DNA of 64,000 bases from Lysinibacillus pakistanensis (GCF_030123245.1 NZ_CP126101.1:4772501-4836500); one strand, 5' to 3'. Positions 16,564 through 26,215 are shown, counted from the first letter of the stretch. Numbers and translations: made by a program. The notes: generated from the letters alone by a model not told the origin.

Positions 16564-17220
16564 ATGAAAAATGGAGTAAATGAAAATGTTTTAATCCTTA
16601 CGGGTACATTTTCTTGTGCAATTTCTGTCTCAGAAGAAGAAATTATCATCAAAAAACCTTCACATGAACAACAAAGCATTGAGCAGATTATGATTAAAGC
16701 CGAGCAACAAGCTTATTTGGAAACCTTGGCAGAATATAAAAATAACACTACATTATCGAATTTTATTAGTGAGATACCTGGATTTGAGGATACTTTTCAA
16801 CAGAGGTTAGACATGTTTATTGAACCTTACGGAATTATAAGAGTTTTTGAAGAAGGCTGGTCTGTATCACCTTTAGTCGTTCCATTTACCTCTGGGCTAA
16901 ATATAAATGCACCAATCCTATATACAACTACACATTGCACCATTATTAATGCAAGAGGTTCATCTATGACTAATAATGATTCTAATACTTCAGTTATTAG
17001 AAAGGAGGAGAATTTAATTGGCTCCTCCATTAATCATAGTAATACCGATTTGGCAATCGATATCTCCTCATCTGGTAATTTATCGACGATGAAGGAAACG
17101 AATTGGACACAATATCAACCTACCGCCAATTTAGCGGGTGTTTCCATTAATGATAGTGGTATTTCTTTTAATATTACTAAGGCCTTTAATACATGGAATA
17201 GAACATCAATTAAACATTAA
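16564..17220 (+). CDS. Uncharacterised 218-aa protein under com-type operator
   Basis: I do not recognise this protein. The start is ATG 16564, with GGGAG 8 bases upstream. An amphipathic helix-rich middle (about 35-80, many Glu and Gln) is followed by a hydrophobic stretch (about 100-125). The C-terminal third is rich in Ser, Asn, Thr and Ile (about 130-205), without a signal peptide or clear membrane helix. It lies about 98 bases downstream of the right outward operator-promoter and divergent from comQ. It is the best candidate for a direct quorum-controlled output. Low similarity to known families suggests a lineage-specific gene. Confidence 0.75.
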   Translation: MKNGVNENVLILTGTFSCAISVSEEEIIIKKPSHEQQSIEQIMIKAEQQAYLETLAEYKNNTTLSNFISEIPGFEDTFQQRLDMFIEPYGIIRVFEEGWSVSPLVVPFTSGLNINAPILYTTTHCTIINARGSSMTNNDSNTSVIRKEENLIGSSINHSNTDLAIDISSSGNLSTMKETNWTQYQPTANLAGVSINDSGISFNITKAFNTWNRTSIKH

Positions 17221-17329
17221 CTTAATTTTGATGCTAGAATGAACGATCCATTAATAATCCGCAAATCCCTCGCTCACTTATCAGTCTTTTGGAAGGTTTC
17301 TAATTGCCTTCCTTCTCCTCTTTTACATC

Positions 17330-17359
17330 AAAAAAAGGTGCCTCAAATTGAGACACCTT
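17330..17359 (-). terminator. Terminator of the siderophore/hmoA operon
   Basis: An 11-bp stem (AAGGTGTCTCA read on the minus strand) with one wobble is followed by seven T residues. A weaker GGAAGG/CCTTCC hairpin at 17291-17312, with a pyrimidine tract, may end the plus-strand gene. Confidence 0.8.
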
Positions 17360-17366
17360 AACTTTA

Positions 17367-17681
17367 TTATCCTTTTACATAGTAAACTTCTTGTCCGCTT
17401 TCAATAACGTGTTCAGGCTTCGGCTTGCCTGCGCTTGCCTTGTGACCTGCAATATGCTCGGGACTCTTCTCCCAATTTTTCCATGCTTCCTCTGATTCCC
17501 ACCGAACCATGATTAGCACTTCCTCATCACCACGGCGCACTTTTTTAACAAGTACCTGCTTATCAACAAAGCCAGGTTGCTGCTCAAGAAGCGATGGCCC
17601 GTCTGGCTTAGCACCAAAACGTTCCACAACCTTATTCGAATTTCCTTCCGTCACTACGATACGTTTAATTTGTACAAACAT
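17367..17681 (-). CDS. hmoA: Heme-degrading monooxygenase (HmoA/IsdG type)
   Basis: A 104-aa antibiotic-biosynthesis-monooxygenase fold protein close in pattern to B. subtilis HmoA. RRGDEEVLIMVRWESEEAW and WEKSPEHIAGHK are characteristic, with Trp and His expected at the heme site. It should open heme to release iron in the cytosol. The start lies 1 base after the stop of the siderophore-binding lipoprotein gene, so it is the last gene of the Fur-type operon. That placement links heme breakdown to iron starvation. Confidence 0.88.
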   Translation of the reverse strand: MFVQIKRIVVTEGNSNKVVERFGAKPDGPSLLEQQPGFVDKQVLVKKVRRGDEEVLIMVRWESEEAWKNWEKSPEHIAGHKASAGKPKPEHVIESGQEVYYVKG

Positions 17682-17682
17682 A

Positions 17683-18690
17683 TTAATTAAACGCCTTTAA
17701 GACATCTTCAACTTTTTGTGTTTCAGAAGTTAATCCACCACCTGATAAATACCATACTTGAGGATCAAGGTAGAAGATTTTGCTATTTTTCGCTGCATTA
17801 GTAGCACTAACGATTTCGTTTTCAATTGCAGCTTTTGTACCTGACTCACCTTCTGGGTTTACTGCAGCGTCACGGTCAACTACAAATAAAATATCTGGGT
17901 TTGTATCACGAATATATTCAAAGCTTACATTGTCACCATGAGTATCAACTTTAATGTTTTCATCAGCAGCTTTTACACCAAATACATCATGAATCACACC
18001 AAAGCGTGAACCAGGACCATATGCAGATAATGAGCCTTCAGAGCCTAAAACAATTAAAGCTTTCTCTTCTGATGTAGTAGTTTTCGCTTTTAATTCTTCT
18101 ACTTTAGCTTGATATGCAGCAAATGCATCAGCAGCTTCTTTTTCCTTACCAAAGATTTTACCAGCTAATTCAGTATTCGTTTTGAATGATTCTACAAAAT
18201 TAGCGTTATCAACACCAACAAATACTGTAGGCGCGATTTTAGAAAGTTCCTCGTAAGCTGAAGCTTGACGACCAGAAATGAAAATAATATCAGGAGCCAT
18301 TGAAGAAATCGCTTCGAAATCAGGCTCTTTTAATGAACCAACATTTACATAAGTTGTATCAGTATATTTGCTTAAATAGCTAGGAACAGATTGTTGAGGA
18401 ATACCTGCAACTTCTACTCCTAAAGCATCTAAAGTATCAAGGAAACCGTAATCAAATACTACAATGTTTTTTGGTTGTTCCTTAAGTGTTACTTCTTTAA
18501 ATGTGCTTTCTCCGCTTGTACTACCTGGGATTGTAATTGGATATGCTGAGGCTTCTTCTTTTTGTTCTTCAGCTGGTTTATCAGTTGTTGTACCTTTATC
18601 ATCTTCTTTATCTTCTTCCTTAGAACTACAAGCAGCTAATACTAATAGCATCATTGCCATTAATATAGTAAGTAATTTCCAATTTTTCAT
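17683..18690 (-). CDS. yclQ: Siderophore-binding lipoprotein (YclQ/FpbQ-like)
   Basis: The signal peptide ends in the lipobox LAAC (Cys near residue 21), followed by an acidic Lys/Glu/Asp linker. A class III helical-backbone binding protein domain follows (about 60-330). YclQ of B. subtilis binds petrobactin-type catecholate siderophores, and the same gene order occurs here. Conserved features include DYGFLDTLDALGVEVAG and the SGRQASAYEELSKIAPT region. AGGAG precedes the ATG. Confidence 0.9.
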   Translation of the reverse strand: MKNWKLLTILMAMMLLVLAACSSKEEDKEDDKGTTTDKPAEEQKEEASAYPITIPGSTSGESTFKEVTLKEQPKNIVVFDYGFLDTLDALGVEVAGIPQQSVPSYLSKYTDTTYVNVGSLKEPDFEAISSMAPDIIFISGRQASAYEELSKIAPTVFVGVDNANFVESFKTNTELAGKIFGKEKEAADAFAAYQAKVEELKAKTTTSEEKALIVLGSEGSLSAYGPGSRFGVIHDVFGVKAADENIKVDTHGDNVSFEYIRDTNPDILFVVDRDAAVNPEGESGTKAAIENEIVSATNAAKNSKIFYLDPQVWYLSGGGLTSETQKVEDVLKAFN

Positions 18691-18753
18691 TGTAAAATTG
18701 CTCCTTTAAAATTAAAATTTATAGTTTGATGATGGTTGAACCATCTATTACTA

Positions 18754-19515
18754 CTAAGAGTTAAAATACACACAAATACGACAGCCATTCTGTTCTTGAA
18801 CAGGGATATCCATATCATAGATTTCCTTCAATGCATCCGAGTTAATGATGTCATTTGTTGGTCCGTCTTTTACAACACGCCCATTTTTTAAGGCTACGAT
18901 ATGATCGGAATATACGGATGCAAAGTTAATATCATGCAATACAATAACAACCGTTTTACCTAGCTCATCAACTAGCTTTCGTAAAATTTTCATGATTTGC
19001 ACAGAGTGCTTCATATCTAAATTGTTAAGTGGTTCATCAAGCAGGATATAGTCTGTATCCTGAGCTATAACCATAGCAATAAAAGCACGCTGACGTTGAC
19101 CACCTGATAATTCATCCAAATAATTGTGCTGCATATCTTCTAAATTCATATATTGAATAGCTTCATCTACCTTCAGCTCATCTTCTGGCTTTAAATTTCC
19201 TTTTGAATAAGGGAAACGGCCAAATGACACAAGCTCACGAATAGTTAGACGTACATTCATATAGTTTGATTGCTTCAAAATAGAAACACGCTTTGCAAAG
19301 TCATCTGATTTCCAACGACGTACATCTGATTTATCGAGTAATACTTCTCCAGTATCTGCATTTAGTAAACGGCTTACCATTGAAAGTAATGTTGATTTAC
19401 CTGCACCATTTGGTCCAATAAATGACGTAATTTTCCCTGGGGCAACGTCCACACTGACATCTTGAATGACCGGTTTTTTACCAAAAAACTTGGAGAGTTC
19501 CTTTACTTGGATCAT
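18754..19515 (-). CDS. yclP: Siderophore ABC transporter ATPase
   Basis: FecE/FhuC-type ATPase of 253 aa. The Walker A is GPNGAGKST (near 33-41), the signature is LSGGQRQR and the Walker B is YILLDEPLNNLDMKHS. The sequence is very close in pattern to B. subtilis YclP. It energises import through the two permeases. It overlaps the upstream permease gene by 4 bases. Confidence 0.93.
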   Translation of the reverse strand: MIQVKELSKFFGKKPVIQDVSVDVAPGKITSFIGPNGAGKSTLLSMVSRLLNADTGEVLLDKSDVRRWKSDDFAKRVSILKQSNYMNVRLTIRELVSFGRFPYSKGNLKPEDELKVDEAIQYMNLEDMQHNYLDELSGGQRQRAFIAMVIAQDTDYILLDEPLNNLDMKHSVQIMKILRKLVDELGKTVVIVLHDINFASVYSDHIVALKNGRVVKDGPTNDIINSDALKEIYDMDIPVQEQNGCRICVYFNS

Positions 19516-20465
19516 CCTGCTGACCTACTTTCCTTCAATAATAAGTAGATGAAGTACACGCCACCTACAAAGTTAATAATAACGCTAAGTGTTGTATCAA
19601 AGTTGAAAATTCGTTCAACCATCCACTGACCACCGACCAAAGCAACAATACTCATCACACAAGAACCTGCTATTAACACAGAGTGCTTGTACGTTTTGAA
19701 AAATTGATAAGATAAATTCGCTACGATTAAACCAAAGAATGTAATGGGTCCAACAAGAGCAGTAGATACTGCAATTAATACTGAGGACAGTATAAGCATG
19801 CGTTGTACAAGCTTATCGTATGGCACTCCTAAGTTGATAGCTGTATCACGACCAAGAGACATTACGTCTAATTGGCTCATATGTCGCCACCCATAGATAA
19901 AGGCAACGATAATTGCAATAGCTGCAAGCCACACTAAATCCGAATTCACATTATTGAAGCTTGCAAACATTTTACTTTGTAAGCTTAAAAATTCATTCGG
20001 ATCAATTAAAACTTGGAAGAACGTTGTCACACTTCCTAAAAAAGTTCCTACTATCATACCGACAAGCAGTAAAAAGTAAATTGGACGCTTTCCCTCTTTG
20101 AACAATACACGATAGAAAAGTAATGCAAAGACAACCATTGCTGAAACAGCAAGTAAAAAATTGTATTGAGCGCTAATCACAAATATCGACATTGAACCAA
20201 AGAAATAATAGATAAATGTTTGAACCATCATATATAACGCATCGAGTCCCATTACACTTGGCGTTAAAATACGATTATGTGTAATTGTTTGAAAAACCAC
20301 AGTAGAATATGCAATAGCTATTCCTGTTAACGACATCGCTACGACTTTAATGAGGCGGCGAGGGAACGCATAATGATAGTTTCCATTTAGTTCATGAAAT
20401 ACATACAGTAAGATAGAAGCTACTGCAAGACCAATTAAAATCAACATCTTTGTATGGTTACGCAT
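19512..20465 (-). CDS. yclO: Siderophore ABC transporter permease 2
   Basis: A FecCD-family permease with about nine helices and 317 aa. It has the family motifs LGRDTAINLGVPYDK and a GPITFFGLIVANL segment before the last helices. It pairs with the adjacent YclN-like permease to form a heterodimeric channel. It overlaps its neighbours by 8 and 4 bases, showing tight coupling. Confidence 0.92.
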   Translation of the reverse strand: MRNHTKMLILIGLAVASILLYVFHELNGNYHYAFPRRLIKVVAMSLTGIAIAYSTVVFQTITHNRILTPSVMGLDALYMMVQTFIYYFFGSMSIFVISAQYNFLLAVSAMVVFALLFYRVLFKEGKRPIYFLLLVGMIVGTFLGSVTTFFQVLIDPNEFLSLQSKMFASFNNVNSDLVWLAAIAIIVAFIYGWRHMSQLDVMSLGRDTAINLGVPYDKLVQRMLILSSVLIAVSTALVGPITFFGLIVANLSYQFFKTYKHSVLIAGSCVMSIVALVGGQWMVERIFNFDTTLSVIINFVGGVYFIYLLLKESRSAG

Positions 20466-21408
20466 ATGCTTTCCCCCTAAACAACATAATTAGGAAGATC
20501 GCACTTCCGATGACACCAACTGTCATACTAATTGGAATTTCATAAGGGTAAATCAGCACACGCCCTAAAATGTCGCATAATAGTAAGAACGACATCCCTA
20601 GCAAAGCAGTATGAGGCAATGTTTTTGCAAGATTATCCCCCTTGAACAGCGAAATGATATTTGGAATGATTAACCCAAGGAAAGGAATCACACCAACAGT
20701 AAGCACCACTGTTGTTGAAATAAGGGCTACTAACACTAAACCAAAATTCACAACAAACTTGTAGGAAAGACCAAGATTTTTAGCAAAATCCTCACCCATA
20801 CCAGCGACTGTGAAACGGTTTGCATAAATGTAAGCAAAAATCAGCACGGGTACACTTATGTATAAAAGTTCATAACGACCTTTCATCATTAATGAGAAAT
20901 CTCCTTGTAACCATGCAGAAATGTTTTGGATAATATCTGCCTTATACGCAAAGAATGTCGTAATAGACGAAAGAATATTCCCAAACATCAAGCCAATAAG
21001 CGGTATAAAGATTGCATCTTTAAATTTAATCCGATTTAATATTTGCATAAATAATAGTGTGCCGGCTAGAGCAAATATGAAAGCGAAGGAAATTTTTTGA
21101 AAGTACGTGACATTTGTAAAAAACATCATCGAAATCAGCACACCCAACTTTGTAGCATCTAAAGTACCTGCAGTTGTGGGTGACACAAACTTATTCCTAC
21201 TTAAGCTTTGCATAATTAAACCAGCAATACTCATACCTGCACCAGCCAGTAAAATTGCTACAAGCCTAGGTACACGACTAATTAAAAATAGTCTAGTTTC
21301 TTCTGATTGGAAGTCTAATAGATCACTCGGTTTAATATTCACTACTCCGATAAACAGTGACACAATCGACAACACTACAGTTGCTGTTAAAAGATATCTT
21401 ATTTTCAT
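20458..21408 (-). CDS. yclN: Siderophore ABC transporter permease 1
   Basis: A FecCD-family permease and first gene of the operon. RVPRLVAILLAGAGMSIAGLIMQ is the typical first motif region, and GVIPFLGLIIPNI the later one. The start is taken at ATG 21408, with GGGG 6 bases upstream; ATG 21429 in frame is possible. Two Fur-box-like sequences lie upstream. Confidence 0.9.
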   Translation of the reverse strand: MKIRYLLTATVVLSIVSLFIGVVNIKPSDLLDFQSEETRLFLISRVPRLVAILLAGAGMSIAGLIMQSLSRNKFVSPTTAGTLDATKLGVLISMMFFTNVTYFQKISFAFIFALAGTLLFMQILNRIKFKDAIFIPLIGLMFGNILSSITTFFAYKADIIQNISAWLQGDFSLMMKGRYELLYISVPVLIFAYIYANRFTVAGMGEDFAKNLGLSYKFVVNFGLVLVALISTTVVLTVGVIPFLGLIIPNIISLFKGDNLAKTLPHTALLGMSFLLLCDILGRVLIYPYEIPISMTVGVIGSAIFLIMLFRGKAYA

Positions 21409-21453
21409 TGTAATCCCCGGTAGATTCATTTTAGCTCGTAATCCATTCTCTAG

Positions 21454-21472
21454 TGAAAATGATTATCATTAC
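21454..21472. promoter_or_regulatory. Fur box
   Basis: The sequence GAAAATGATTATCATTACT closely fits the Fur 19-mer consensus. It sits about 50 bases upstream of the siderophore operon, as expected for iron repression. Confidence 0.9.
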
Positions 21473-21518
21473 TCACGATTCCAATTATAAGTGTGTTTTC
21501 ATTCTCAGTCAACCTATA

Positions 21519-21537
21519 AATGAGAATTGTTCTCGTT
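21519..21537. promoter_or_regulatory. Second Fur-box-like palindrome
   Basis: GAGAATTGTTCTC within a 19-bp AT-rich frame resembles a second, weaker Fur site, 65 bases upstream of the first. Confidence 0.55.
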
Positions 21538-21644
21538 TTTACTAGAATCCTTTAAAAACGAGCAGAAATAACAAAATAGCAACACTTTCTACTATTACGT
21601 AAATTGAAAATATTCACTTATTCTTCAAATTTCTTATACAAAGG

Positions 21645-21694
21645 AAAAAGGTAATTGAGAATATAATATTTTATCTTTCCTCAATCACCTTTTT
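21645..21694 (-). terminator. Terminator of ykvI-like gene
   Basis: A 15-bp stem with one mismatch (AAAAAGGTAATTGAG with CTCAATCACCTTTTT) directly abuts the stop codon. Confidence 0.8.
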
Positions 21695-21696
21695 AA

Positions 21697-22749
21697 TTAA
21701 GCAATACGTTGATTTCTTTTTAGCCATGCAAAAATAATAAAAATGACTAACATAAAACCTACATATCCCATAACAGCATATAGCTTTGCCACAAGCGTCG
21801 TAAATCCGGCGAGGCTTGCAAAAAAACCTAAGATGCCAATAATGACGCTCGCAACCTTAAAACTGGGTTTGCTAGGTTTAAAAAAACGAACCATAAAGGA
21901 ATAAAACATTCCTACGGCAGTATTATAAATCATTCCTAATAAAGAAAAGGACATTAGAAGACCAGCGAATGGATGAATTTCATTTGCCAATGCTAGCATC
22001 GGTATGTCTAATCCTACTATGACATTCATTTTAGCAAGAAGGGAAAGATTAATTAGCAATATTAAAGCTCCAAGCAAAATCCCACCTATAATGCCCCCCA
22101 TACCTGCAACCTTCTCATTTCGAATAGCACCACACATTACTGTTAATAGGGAAAAACAAACACCTATATTAAAAGACATATAAAGTAATGCCGTCATCCA
22201 CCAGCTTTTTGAGCTTACTCGTGCCTGCTGTGCAATCACAGACTGCTCAACGAAGGTTAAATCCATTGTGGCTAATGAATAGACTGCTATTATGGATACA
22301 ATAATTAGCAAATAAGGGGTAGCTATCGCAATAATGTTGATGATGCTTTTGACATTCATCATGACTGTTGCGATCGTAAGAACAATCATGCAAATACTTC
22401 CTAGCCAAACAGGTAGCCCAAACATTTGCTGTAATGTGGCACCCGCTCCAGCAAACATAATAACCGCCACACCAAATAGGAAGAGTGACAGTAAATAATC
22501 CATCACAAATCCCATAGATTGCCCTGATATTTGATAAATCAAATCCTTATGTGATGTTGTACGATATCTTGAGCTAATTTGAGCAATGCACATACCAACT
22601 AAGGCAAACCCAAAAGTAGCAAGAAATGCACCGTAAATTCCTTTATAGCCATAGCTCGTAAAATATAGTACGATCTCCTGTCCTGATGCAAATCCTGCAC
22701 CGACGATAATCCCTACATAGGCACCACCGATTTGCAAGCTTTTCTTCAA
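21697..22749 (-). CDS. ykvI: YkvI-family membrane transporter
   Basis: A 350-aa protein with about ten helices. The opening GGAYVGIIVGAGFASGQEI motif identifies the YkvI family, which has an APC/LeuT-like fold and no established substrate. It lies 98 bases downstream of the N-succinylamino-acid racemase gene on the same strand with no terminator between, so it may carry amino acids for that pathway. That link is inference from position. Confidence 0.85.
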   Translation of the reverse strand: MKKSLQIGGAYVGIIVGAGFASGQEIVLYFTSYGYKGIYGAFLATFGFALVGMCIAQISSRYRTTSHKDLIYQISGQSMGFVMDYLLSLFLFGVAVIMFAGAGATLQQMFGLPVWLGSICMIVLTIATVMMNVKSIINIIAIATPYLLIIVSIIAVYSLATMDLTFVEQSVIAQQARVSSKSWWMTALLYMSFNIGVCFSLLTVMCGAIRNEKVAGMGGIIGGILLGALILLINLSLLAKMNVIVGLDIPMLALANEIHPFAGLLMSFSLLGMIYNTAVGMFYSFMVRFFKPSKPSFKVASVIIGILGFFASLAGFTTLVAKLYAVMGYVGFMLVIFIIFAWLKRNQRIA

Positions 22750-22847
22750 ACAGTCCTCTCCTCGTTTATGATGTTAAATCACTAAGAGATGCATATCACA
22801 AAAAAATATGGAATTTAGAGGGAAAATCGGCCAACCCCCTACTCTAA

Positions 22848-23954
22848 TTATTGGTAAACTTTCTTGCAAAGTGTCAACTTCTCAATTACTTTCATATTAG
22901 GAGAATACCCTATTCCTATAGCCTGCGGCACACTTATATAGCCGTTTTCCACAATCACTTCAGGAAAAATAATGTCCTCATACCAATAATGACTAGAACC
23001 CGCAGTATCTCCAGGCAATATAAAATTGCTAAGTGATGTTAATGCTATATTATGTGCTCGTCCGATTCCTGCCTCTAGCATGCCACCACACCAAACTGGA
23101 ATATTATTCTCTTTACATAGATCATGGATTCGCTTGGCTTCGGTTAATCCGCCAACTCGTCCTATCTTGATATTTATAACACCACAGCTACCAAGCTCTA
23201 TTGCCTTGCGGGCATCCTCATAGCAGGTGATACTTTCGTCTAAGCAAATAGGTGTTGTTATTTTCCCTTGCAGCTTAGCATGATCCACAATATCATCTAC
23301 AGCTAATGGCTGCTCTATCATTAATAAATTATATGCATCAAGCTGCTGCAATACATCTAAATCATTTAATGAATAGGCTGAATTAGCGTCTACCATCAAC
23401 GGGAGATCAGGCATCTCAGAACGAATAGCACGTACCACCTCCACATCATGGCCCGGCTTAATTTTCACTTTCACTCGTTTATAACCCTTCTTAAGATGAT
23501 TCTGTATAACAGTGAGTAAAACTTCCTTTGAAGGCTGAATTCCCACACTAACTCCTACCTCTATTCGCTCCTTTTTACCGCCTAAGGCTCTAGCCAATGA
23601 TTGATTTGTTTGTTGCGCGTATATATCCCATACAGCACCTTCAATTGAGGCCTTTGCCATGCAGTTACGGCGAATCGAGGAAAATAAAGTACTAACCTCA
23701 TCTGGATGCCCAATCTCTTTATGTAACAAGATAGGTATCAAAAAGTCCTCCAGCATATGCCATGTTGTTTTTAATGTTTCCTCTGTATACCAAGGTGCTA
23801 CAAAGGCAACTGCTTCTCCCCATCCTATCGTGCCTGATTGATCTTTAGCTTCTATTAGTAGCAATTCTTTGTCGTGAATGGTACCAAAGCTCGTTGCAAA
23901 AGGCGCTTTCATTGGCATTTTTATATGTCTAACAATAATTTCCTTTAGTTTCAC
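22848..23954 (-). CDS. menC: N-succinylamino-acid racemase / o-succinylbenzoate synthase
   Basis: Enolase-superfamily enzyme of the MLE subgroup (368 aa). Catalytic Lys residues lie in KVKIKP and in the late KIGRVGG region. Metal ligands lie in VDANSAY, EQPL and DES. The family has both OSBS and N-succinylamino-acid racemase activity. The adjacent GNAT and M20 genes match the operon shown in Geobacillus to convert D- to L-amino acids through N-succinyl intermediates, so racemase is the more likely role here. No other men genes are nearby. Confidence 0.88.
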   Translation of the reverse strand: MKLKEIIVRHIKMPMKAPFATSFGTIHDKELLLIEAKDQSGTIGWGEAVAFVAPWYTEETLKTTWHMLEDFLIPILLHKEIGHPDEVSTLFSSIRRNCMAKASIEGAVWDIYAQQTNQSLARALGGKKERIEVGVSVGIQPSKEVLLTVIQNHLKKGYKRVKVKIKPGHDVEVVRAIRSEMPDLPLMVDANSAYSLNDLDVLQQLDAYNLLMIEQPLAVDDIVDHAKLQGKITTPICLDESITCYEDARKAIELGSCGVINIKIGRVGGLTEAKRIHDLCKENNIPVWCGGMLEAGIGRAHNIALTSLSNFILPGDTAGSSHYWYEDIIFPEVIVENGYISVPQAIGIGYSPNMKVIEKLTLCKKVYQ

Positions 23955-23976
23955 GCATATTCACTCCTTAACCTTA

Positions 23977-24801
23977 TTATAAAGCTAATAAGGAGCGTCT
24001 TACTAACAGATAGCTATGCACATATTCCTTGTGCTTTTTCATTCTTACAATGGCATAATCTTGTTCAAATAATGTTGTTAAGATTGTACGAACTTTATAA
24101 CGCCAGTCCTCTGCAAGCTTAGGGCTTTCCACTTTCATCTTTTGTAAAAATTGAGGGATAGGTAATAAATAAGCATCTTTATAAAAGGATTGCTCTTGCT
24201 GGAATGTACCATCGATATCTAGTACTGGTAAGCCATCCACTGTCAATGACCACGCTACAACTTCTTCAGCTCCCTCTTCCAGCTCATCCAAACTATCCTC
24301 TACTCGGTCACGCTCAATCCACCATTCTACAACAATTCGATCTGAAGGCAGCCCCTCGTTAAAATCATCTTGGAGCTGACCATAATAATCATTTTCATAC
24401 TGATAACTAAAAGCATTCAATTTCAAAAATGACAAATTAGCCATACGCGCTTCCAATGGTTCAAATAGCCATTGCACAAGCTGAAACCCATGATCCCTTG
24501 CATATTCCTGTTGTGCGTGCTTTAATAATTCTCCTACGCCTTGTTCACGATATGATTTCTCCACTCCAATCATGTGTGAGTGCAAATACATTATCCCTTC
24601 ACGATAGCCTACAAAACAATAGTTAAAGCCAATAAGCTTTTCCTCTAAATAAGCTCCAAGTACTAGTCCACCATTTTGGACTGCTGCCAATAATTGATGT
24701 GAGGGGATAGCCTGAGTTCCCCAAATCTCTGCATTTAAACTCTGCACTTCTGCAATCTCAGTAGGTGTCATTATTTTTTGAATTCGCACTCTTTCTAACA
24801 T
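23977..24801 (-). CDS. GNAT N-succinyltransferase-like protein
   Basis: A 274-aa acetyltransferase-fold protein (N-terminal GNAT about 1-150, with HMIGVEKSYREQGVGELLK as the CoA site and the FLKLNAFSYQYENDYYG motif). A C-terminal extension follows. Homologues sit next to N-succinylamino-acid racemases and are thought to succinylate D-amino acids from succinyl-CoA. It overlaps the M20 gene stop by one base (TAATG) and is 22 bases before the racemase gene, so it belongs to one operon. Confidence 0.8.
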   Translation of the reverse strand: MLERVRIQKIMTPTEIAEVQSLNAEIWGTQAIPSHQLLAAVQNGGLVLGAYLEEKLIGFNYCFVGYREGIMYLHSHMIGVEKSYREQGVGELLKHAQQEYARDHGFQLVQWLFEPLEARMANLSFLKLNAFSYQYENDYYGQLQDDFNEGLPSDRIVVEWWIERDRVEDSLDELEEGAEEVVAWSLTVDGLPVLDIDGTFQQEQSFYKDAYLLPIPQFLQKMKVESPKLAEDWRYKVRTILTTLFEQDYAIVRMKKHKEYVHSYLLVRRSLLAL

Positions 24802-25946
24802 TATGCCGATGCCTCCTTTGTATTCCCCGACTCCAAAGCTAACAATACCGCTCTTGTCAGAATTTCAACTCCCGTTACAAGTCTTGCCTGTTTAAATCTC
24901 ATCTTTGGATGATGCAACCCTGGGGTTAATCCACAGCCTAAACCGAGCATACTTGTTTTTAAATGGGGGCGTTGCACTGCATAGTGATGAAAATCCTCGC
25001 CACCTGGGGTATGAACTGGCTTTCTTAAATTCGACAATCCGGTCGCTTGGACGATCGCCTGTTCCATGATGTATTGAGCAGCAGGGTCTACCTCAGCTGC
25101 GACTATATTTGCAACTGTTCTTAATTCAATTTGTACTTTATGCAAGATTTTAGAGGAGTCAATCACCCGTTTTACACCTTGAGCAAGTGCATCCATGACA
25201 TCATTTTTCTGCGCGCGAATATCAATCGTAAAGGATGCATTCCCCGGAATAATATTGCCAGATTCACCTCCCGCGTGGAATTTAGTCATTTTGATGGACA
25301 CTGGAACCATTGGATCGGTATGAATGGTTCTTAAATCTTCAATAATTGTTGCTCCTACCTCAATAGCATTTACACCAAGATGTGGTCTTGCTGCATGTGC
25401 ATCTTCACCAATAATTTCTCCCTCCATTAATCGTGAGGCACCATGATACAATGCAGCACAATATGTACCATCTTCAAGTTCATGCACTGGTCTTACATGG
25501 ACACCGAATAAAAAGTCTAAATCATCAATAACTCCCTCCTTTAGAACAGATAAAGCACCTGTTCCTTTTTCTTCAGCGGGCTGGAATATTACACGAATGG
25601 TACCCTTTAACGACTGAGCCTGCTCTTTTAACAGCAACAGAGCACCAATAGCCATCGTCATATGTCCATCGTGCCCACAGGAGTGATTTGCTCGAAAAAC
25701 ACCATCTACCTCCTGCCATAACGCATCTATGTCTGTTCGCAAGCCAACCTTGGGACTGCCTTTTCCTACGTCAACATAAAGTCCTGTACTGTTTTTAAAG
25801 CGTATAGGTGAAAATCCTTCATTTGTTAATAAATCAAAAATATAATTGGTGGTTTCAACCTCATGCCAGCTTACTTCTGGGTTTGCATGTAAATATGTGA
25901 AAATTCCCATTAATCTTGGCCTCAAACGATCCAATGCTTCCTTCAC
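24801..25946 (-). CDS. M20 family amidohydrolase, probable N-succinyl-L-amino-acid desuccinylase
   Basis: Zinc-dependent M20D peptidase-type hydrolase of 381 aa. HSCGHDGHMTMAIGALLLL and the QPAEEKGTGA motif carry the metal ligands and the catalytic Glu; HTPGGEDFHHY is the C-terminal site. First gene of the three-gene cluster, it would release free L-amino acid from the N-succinyl form. Related hippurate and indole-acetyl-amino-acid hydrolases have the same motifs, so specificity comes from context. Confidence 0.85.
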   Translation of the reverse strand: MKEALDRLRPRLMGIFTYLHANPEVSWHEVETTNYIFDLLTNEGFSPIRFKNSTGLYVDVGKGSPKVGLRTDIDALWQEVDGVFRANHSCGHDGHMTMAIGALLLLKEQAQSLKGTIRVIFQPAEEKGTGALSVLKEGVIDDLDFLFGVHVRPVHELEDGTYCAALYHGASRLMEGEIIGEDAHAARPHLGVNAIEVGATIIEDLRTIHTDPMVPVSIKMTKFHAGGESGNIIPGNASFTIDIRAQKNDVMDALAQGVKRVIDSSKILHKVQIELRTVANIVAAEVDPAAQYIMEQAIVQATGLSNLRKPVHTPGGEDFHHYAVQRPHLKTSMLGLGCGLTPGLHHPKMRFKQARLVTGVEILTRAVLLALESGNTKEASA

Positions 25947-26170
25947 AGCAACCAGCCCCCTTTAATTTTCATACTAGTAAGATTATTATAACTAAAAAAA
26001 AATCTTTTCATAGAAGCTTATACCCACATTTAGCAAATAAAACGATAGCGACAGCTCTTTCCTATCAGTCACTTTATGTGTTTTATCCTCCACTTTGATA
26101 CTTCTATCCTTCACTTCTGCCTCTCTTTTAATCATTTCATTCATTCTATCCATCCAGTTTTAAAATCAAT

Positions 26171-26215
26171 AAAAAAAGATGTAAGTACAGCCATCGATTA
26201 AACTGTACTTACATC
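26171..26215 (-). terminator. Terminator of the peptide transporter gene
   Basis: A perfect 13-bp inverted repeat (GATGTAAGTACAG arm) is followed by seven T on the minus strand. Confidence 0.9.

Noticed and set aside
17121..17138. CGCCA-like motif inside the 218-aa gene
   Set aside because: The second arm (AGCGGGT) does not form the TGGCG palindrome and it lies inside coding sequence.
22848..23954. Menaquinone o-succinylbenzoate synthase as the main role
   Set aside because: No other men gene is adjacent, and the GNAT and M20 neighbours fit the N-succinylamino-acid racemase pathway; dual activity remains possible.
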